DNA of 12,457 bases, from the NCBI GenBank assembly GCA_946803715.1, contig CAMPET010000030.1:268862-281318 (forward strand). Reading direction: 5' to 3'. The notes under the pieces were generated by a model. That model saw only the letters and a program-made list of their open reading frames with translations. It was not told the origin of the DNA and made no database searches. The translations under genes and the position numbers were made by a program. The DNA is from Beroe ovata (Eukaryota; Ctenophora; Nuda; Beroida; Beroidae). Shown piece after piece: positions 11,601 through 12,457 of the stretch; the stretch's first letter is position 1; each line of letters starts with the position of its first letter.

Positions 11601-12064
11601 GGACATCACCGAGCTCAATCTCTGGGGTAAAGTCCTGTCACCTGAACAGATCAGGAACATGGTTAACAGGTTGTTATAGTACTGCCGCCATTTCATTGAT
11701 AACTAGCAACCCCTAATACTATATCACCATGGTAACCGCTCACACCCCATCAGCAACAAGATTTATGAGGACGATCTCTTGGTCAGCTGGGGCACACTGC
11801 TGAAAAACAAACGAGGAAATATAGAAGAAAGCCAGAGTGAGTTTTGTTTTGAATGTAATTGGTGTTGAGTTGATATACACATTTATTACCAGCATACGCT
11901 GTAGCATCAAATAACAAATAACATATGGTTCTACACTATACATCAAAAGCGTAGGTAGGCATAGTCAAAAATCTTGATTTGAATTAAGGAGCTCTGCCTG
12001 TATGAAAATTAATTGATTTTTATCAGCGATATTCCGAGGGGCTTTGCATCAAATAAGAGATTGA
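2612..12064 (+). CDS. Secreted tandem-pentraxin protein, 18 coding exons, 663 residues
   Basis: Splicing 18 segments gives one open frame of 664 codons including the stop; every adjacent intron phase agrees. Order in the protein: signal peptide (1 to about 17), unrecognised Cys-rich region (about 18-199, cysteines at 39, 63, 70, 83, 122, 135, 137, 169, 187, 198), pentraxin domain 1 (about 206-424) and pentraxin domain 2 (about 426-660). Each domain has the family's cysteine pair (C238/C299 and C470/C535). In domain 1 the spacing of 61 equals that of human C-reactive protein. Domain 2 shows CFTWQT, TWRGYLDG, GGGGTCYLG and DITELNLWGKVLSPEQI, all family landmarks. The LGQEQD-type calcium motif is not kept in either domain. 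N-glycosylation sequons occur at N99, N308, N333 and N379. No membrane segment follows the signal peptide, so the product is probably extracellular. Ligand and function are unknown. Exons 1 and 18 are the least certain. Assignment to the pentraxin family is strong; the full exon chain is inferred. Confidence 0.85.
2658..2685 (+). promoter_or_regulatory. Hairpin enclosing the first 5' splice site
   Basis: CAGGTAATTCAG pairs with CTG-AATTACCTG (one bulged T at 2676) around an ATA loop, giving 12 base pairs. The exon 1 donor (CAG|gtaatt) is entirely inside the stem, so RNA folding could limit U1 access. Seen directly; the effect is inferred. Confidence 0.6.
2777..2874 (+). CDS. Exon 2: start of the Cys-rich region
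   Basis: Acceptor atcttttcag, donor AAG|gtatgg; phase 1 in, phase 0 out. Codes residues 17-49 (VSSSEIVGLNV...NDDSEKLMK), a charged stretch with one cysteine (C39). No family recognised. Confidence 0.8.
3150..3247 (+). CDS. Exon 3: Cys-rich region
   Basis: Acceptor ctatttcag, donor CAG|gtaatt; phase 0 in, phase 2 out. Codes residues 50-82 with C63 and C70 (SYSCTYLDYTCTNIG). The donor hexamer is the same as in exon 1 but without the hairpin. Confidence 0.85.
3248..3577 (+). other. Intron 3
   Basis: AT-rich, 330 bases, from gtaatt to accgcag. No repeat, extra exon or RNA gene seen. Confidence 0.75.
3578..3738 (+). CDS. Exon 4: Cys-rich region, with an internal second donor
   Basis: Acceptor tttaccgcag, donor G|gtaagt at 3739; phase 2 in, phase 1 out. 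Codes residues 82-136 with C83, C122 and C135 and sequon N99-A-T. C122-x5-W-x6-C135-x-C137 (continuing into exon 5) has the look of a small disulfide module, family unknown. An equally good donor, GAG|gtgaga at 3648, lies inside the exon in phase 0. Confidence 0.8.
4008..4090 (+). CDS. Exon 5: linker rich in Gly, Ser and Asp
   Basis: Acceptor tttctctag, donor CAG|gtaggt; phase 1 in, phase 0 out. Codes residues 136-163, starting GCYLDDFSSSGVGYG. The composition suggests a flexible or loop-rich segment closing the disulfide cluster begun in exon 4. Confidence 0.8.
4190..4710. repeat. 24-bp minisatellite filling intron 5
   Basis: The core around 4500-4600 repeats a 24-base unit (catgacgtatgactgacacc plus agta) almost exactly three times. 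Diverged copies, recognisable by tgacaccagt, extend from about 4190 to 4710. Because 24 is a multiple of 3, the minus strand stays open for 181 codons with an eight-residue period (LVSVIRHV). That frame is a repeat artefact, not a gene. Confidence 0.9.
4289..4318. repeat. Perfect 13-bp inverted repeat, 4-base loop
   Basis: GCAGTGGTTGACA (4289-4301) and its exact reverse complement TGTCAACCACTGC (4306-4318) flank ctac. It lies in the diverged left part of the minisatellite in intron 5. A smaller hairpin of the same words (cacagtgt/acactgtg) sits nearby at about 4223-4241. Confidence 0.85.
4720..4827 (+). CDS. Exon 6: last part of the Cys-rich region
   Basis: Acceptor acattacag, donor CAG|gtgagg; phase 0 on both sides, exactly 36 codons (residues 164-199). 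Contains C169, C187 and C198 (QLECGS, EEVCTV, SYNCQ). A symmetric 0-0 exon could be skipped or shuffled without breaking the frame. The acceptor abuts the minisatellite. Confidence 0.85.
4828..5282 (+). other. Intron 6
   Basis: 455 AT-rich bases with many scattered cgataa/ttaagcgat-like words around 5000-5150 but no clear period. No gene or RNA seen. Confidence 0.75.
5283..5376 (+). CDS. Exon 7: N-terminal strands of pentraxin domain 1
   Basis: Acceptor gatatttcag, donor AAG|gtaaat; phase 0 in, phase 1 out. Codes residues 200-231. NKVVHFDGNLGSYVIMDTP corresponds to the opening strands of a pentraxin before the first conserved cysteine. Confidence 0.88.
5560..5672 (+). CDS. Exon 8: pentraxin domain 1, first conserved Cys
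   Basis: Acceptor acaactcag, donor A|gtaagt; phase 1 in, phase 0 out. ELTEFALCFWLRTKD and GSVFSLANEDHW match the family pattern (LTAFTVC-like strand, then a strand ending in SYA-like). C238 is the first half of the conserved disulfide. Confidence 0.93.
5673..6260 (+). other. Intron 8
   Basis: 588 bases with nothing recognisable except a CACGTG hairpin close to its 3' end. The acceptor (gatactgcgcag) has a poor pyrimidine tract. Confidence 0.7.
6200..6230. repeat. 9-bp inverted repeat with CACGTG, near the exon 9 acceptor
   Basis: CACGTGTGT (6200-6208) and ACACACGTG (6222-6230) flank 13 bases that contain TCCGGA. A third CACGTG is at 6188. The stem ends 30 bases before the exon 9 acceptor, about where the branch point would lie. 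Confidence 0.75.
6261..6432 (+). CDS. Exon 9: pentraxin domain 1 core, second conserved Cys
   Basis: Acceptor gcgcag, donor CGG|gtactg; phase 0 in, phase 1 out. SHIHFTMAGLHTD, then HWRYFCANWDSKTGNATVY. The family signature H-x-C-x-[ST]-W-x-[ST] appears as Y-F-C-A-N-W-D-S, so H and S/T are replaced. C299 is 61 residues after C238. Sequon N308-A-T. Confidence 0.93.
6597..6715 (+). CDS. Exon 10: pentraxin domain 1, degenerate calcium-loop region
   Basis: Acceptor ttccctcag, donor GAG|gtactc; phase 1 in, phase 0 out. ATGGKLALGNLWNEDV aligns with the GGGTLVLGQEQD strand and loop of pentraxins. LGN-LWNED replaces LGQEQD. Sequon N333-Q-S. A shorter exon ending at 6641 (GAG|gtaaac) is possible on splice sites alone but would delete this conserved strand. 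Confidence 0.88.
6716..7511 (+). other. Intron 10
   Basis: 796 bases. The first 90 carry several tgtgttaca/tgtaacaa words, including an 8-bp inverted repeat at 6748-6769. A CA-rich, CACA- and GCAC-containing stretch lies at about 7268-7350. The homologous position in domain 2 (within exon 16) has no intron. Confidence 0.75.
7512..7599 (+). CDS. Exon 11: pentraxin domain 1, C-terminal strands
   Basis: Acceptor taaccactcag, donor TAG|gtaatg; phase 0 in, phase 1 out. GDVMGLTLFNEWVNRTTFN aligns with the VGDxxxxNxWxxxLSxxxI region, but the usual N-x-W is changed to LFNEW. C390 (FDSC) follows. Sequon N379-R-T. A second donor CAG|gtaatt, 45 bases downstream at 7645, is also phase 1. Confidence 0.82.
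7850..7939 (+). CDS. Exon 12: end of pentraxin domain 1
   Basis: Acceptor attcatcgcag, donor A|gtgagt; phase 1 on both sides. DTNKVVLSWKGIL matches the GNVLxW segment near the end of pentraxin domains. C424 lies just before domain 2. Exon 17 is the homologous exon in domain 2 and ends with the same A|gtgagt. Confidence 0.85.
8116..8238 (+). CDS. Exon 13: N-terminal strands of pentraxin domain 2
   Basis: Acceptor attccgttag; phase 1 on both sides. RGYRYGEDYLAFPLSNEKY opens the second domain (the AFPLSNEKY-like strand is typical of pentraxins). The only donor that keeps the frame is CAG|gcgagt. The nearby GT (8243) would give a stop soon after the junction. Confidence 0.88.
8239..8419 (+). other. 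Intron 13, GC-AG type
   Basis: Starts gcgagt and ends tcctcacag. Joining ACA-G to GA-TTC restores G466-FTIC, exactly where domain 1 has its phase-1 junction before E231-LTEFALC. The GC donor is compensated by a good match elsewhere (CAG|GCGAGT). Confidence 0.8.
8420..8535 (+). CDS. Exon 14: pentraxin domain 2, first conserved Cys
   Basis: Acceptor ttcctcacag, donor AAG|gtttag; phase 1 in, phase 0 out. FTICTLIKSDVKIGTIFSYV matches the family closely, including FSY. C470 is the first disulfide partner. REEIVLEKHK corresponds to the NEILL-like strand. The donor is weak. Confidence 0.93.
8619..8802 (+). CDS. Exon 15: pentraxin domain 2 core, signature motif
   Basis: Acceptor actcacccag, donor GAG|gtaagc; phase 0 in, phase 1 out. 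THMHFYMAGVDQQVGAVP parallels exon 9. RWYTTCFTWQTDGTWRGYLD contains the best-kept signature, C-F-T-W-Q-T, with C535. Extra cysteines C555 and C561 (VCSGDGKC) form a loop absent from domain 1. The highest-scoring pentraxin segment in the window. Confidence 0.96.
9612..9615. other. Assembly gap (four N) beside a poly-C run
   Basis: Four undetermined bases precede a run of C's (9617-9627). The short gap probably marks a homopolymer that could not be resolved, inside intron 15. Confidence 0.95.
10101..10255. promoter_or_regulatory. GC-richer segment with CRE-like site, GA and GT repeats
   Basis: Inside AT-rich intron 15, this stretch is enriched in CG dinucleotides (gcgcgc, ggcgcg). It contains ATTGG (inverted CCAAT) at 10152-10156 and the palindrome TGACGTCA at 10176-10183, then a GA repeat (10201-10219) and GT repeats (10221-10253). 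It could be an internal promoter or enhancer. No initiator ATG or signal peptide could be linked to it. Confidence 0.3.
11210..11461. repeat. 16-bp minisatellite before exon 16
   Basis: About 15 copies of ctatatgacacctcac and variants (ctctataacacctcac, ctatacgacacctcat) in tandem. The array ends some 35 bases before the exon 16 acceptor, so branch point and pyrimidine tract lie next to it. Confidence 0.9.
11495..11669 (+). CDS. Exon 16: pentraxin domain 2, C-terminal half
   Basis: Acceptor catgatag, donor CAG|gttgtt; phase 1 in, phase 2 out. NLHYTVGKSIGGGGTCYLG then YGGDITELNLWGKVLSPEQI are unmistakable pentraxin strands. LGILKTF stands where LGQEQD would carry calcium ligands. Unspliced, the frame stops two codons past the donor. 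This exon equals exons 10 plus 11 of domain 1 without an intron. Confidence 0.95.
11754..11836 (+). CDS. Exon 17: end of pentraxin domain 2
   Basis: Acceptor accccatcag, donor A|gtgagt; phase 2 in, phase 1 out. IYEDDLLVSWGTLLKNKRGN parallels NKVVLSWKGIL of exon 12 and the GNVLxW segment of the family. If the donor is not used, the frame reads on to a stop at 11866-11868 with a Cys-containing tail (SEFCFECNWC). Confidence 0.82.
12027..12064 (+). CDS. Exon 18: candidate terminal coding exon
   Basis: Acceptor tgatttttatcag, phase 1 in; codes TIFRGALHQIRD then TGA. The acceptor is good and the frame agrees, but eleven codons cannot be tested by similarity. The alternatives are termination within exon 17 readthrough, or a longer exon at 12175 (A|AA-GGT) of about 59 codons. 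Confidence 0.45.
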
Positions 12065-12310
12065 TACTTCTATGATGTATCAATTGTTGCACTATCAAAA
12101 AAGCGCCAAACATGCACATTGCACTGCGTTCAATGTTCATTGATAACGGTATAGTAATCACAAGCACGTGCAAGAAGGTCCCATGAACAATACACTAAAC
12201 AACGAAATCTCGGGACCCCTCTCCTGTAATATCTACGATGAATTTTACACTGTTCACCAGTGTTATACTATGAAGATATTCGTGACCAATAAATTGCACG
12301 TGATCAAACC
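12065..12310 (+). other. Candidate 3' untranslated region
   Basis: AT-rich sequence between the proposed stop and the poly(A) signal. It also contains an open frame from about 12168 to 12353 with six cysteines, which would be coding only under the alternative last exon. Confidence 0.4.
12288..12293 (+). terminator. Candidate poly(A) signal
   Basis: Canonical AATAAA, followed after about 18 bases by a GT-rich stretch (ggtgtgcgcgcg, tggtgtgt; about 12311-12338) like a downstream cleavage element. The placement fits the end of the pentraxin gene. Confidence 0.5.
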
Positions 12311-12326
12311 GGTGTGCGCGCGTTAT

Positions 12327-12346
12327 CACGTGGTGTGTACCACGTG
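12327..12346. repeat. CACGTG hairpin past the poly(A) signal
   Basis: CACGTGGT (12327-12334) and ACCACGTG (12339-12346) flank gtgt. It is followed directly by a short TGTCTC-TGAGACA palindrome (12345-12357). It could assist termination or bind E-box proteins; the role is unknown. Confidence 0.7.
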
Positions 12347-12420
12347 TCTCTGAGACACAATGGTCGAATTCGTTATAGTAGCAAACTTCAGTCATGTACC
12401 ACAAACACGAACCCCACCAA

Positions 12421-12457
12421 CACTCACACACACTCACTCACGCACACACACACACAC
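12421..12457. repeat. CA-rich microsatellite at the right edge
   Basis: CACTCA and CACA units turning into pure CA up to the last base. The window ends inside the repeat. Confidence 0.9.

Overview
The window looks like nuclear DNA of an invertebrate animal. It is AT-rich, has simple-sequence and minisatellite repeats, and carries one gene split into many short exons (38-184 nt) by GT-AG introns, plus one GC-AG intron. The species cannot be named from the sequence. Pentraxin folds and secreted cysteine-rich modules point to Metazoa; this is inference, not proof.

Layout on the + strand: (1) positions 1-2611 are upstream DNA. They start in a CA repeat, hold no gene I can recognise, and end with a partial tandem duplication whose second copy carries a strong 3' splice-site-like tract (possible 5'UTR exon boundary). 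(2) Positions 2612-12064 form one gene, reconstructed here as 18 coding exons whose intron phases all agree, giving a predicted 663-residue secreted protein. Exon 1 is a signal peptide. Exons 2-6 encode a region of about 180 residues with ten cysteines that matches no family I know. Exons 7-12 encode a first pentraxin domain and exons 13-18 a second one. The two domains share intron positions and phases, so they look like an internal duplication. (3) A candidate 3'UTR with AATAAA at 12288 and a GT-rich stretch downstream, then DNA ending in another CA repeat.

The introns hold most of the other structure: a 24-bp minisatellite with a 13-bp-arm hairpin (intron 5), CACGTG-containing hairpins (intron 8 and beyond the poly(A) signal), a GC-AG intron (intron 13), and a 2.7-kb intron 15. 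Intron 15 contains a 4-base assembly gap, a GC-richer segment with a TGACGTCA site between GA and GT repeats, and a 16-bp minisatellite ending about 35 bases before the next acceptor. The first 5' splice site lies inside a 12-bp stem. Other tabulated open frames, including a 181-codon minus-strand frame, are explained by exons on the other strand, repeats or chance.

The main point of interest is the gene itself: a secreted protein with two tandem pentraxin domains, both apparently lacking the usual calcium-binding motif, behind an unrecognised cysteine-rich head. The exon model is an inference from splice signals, phase agreement and domain continuity; no transcript evidence was available.
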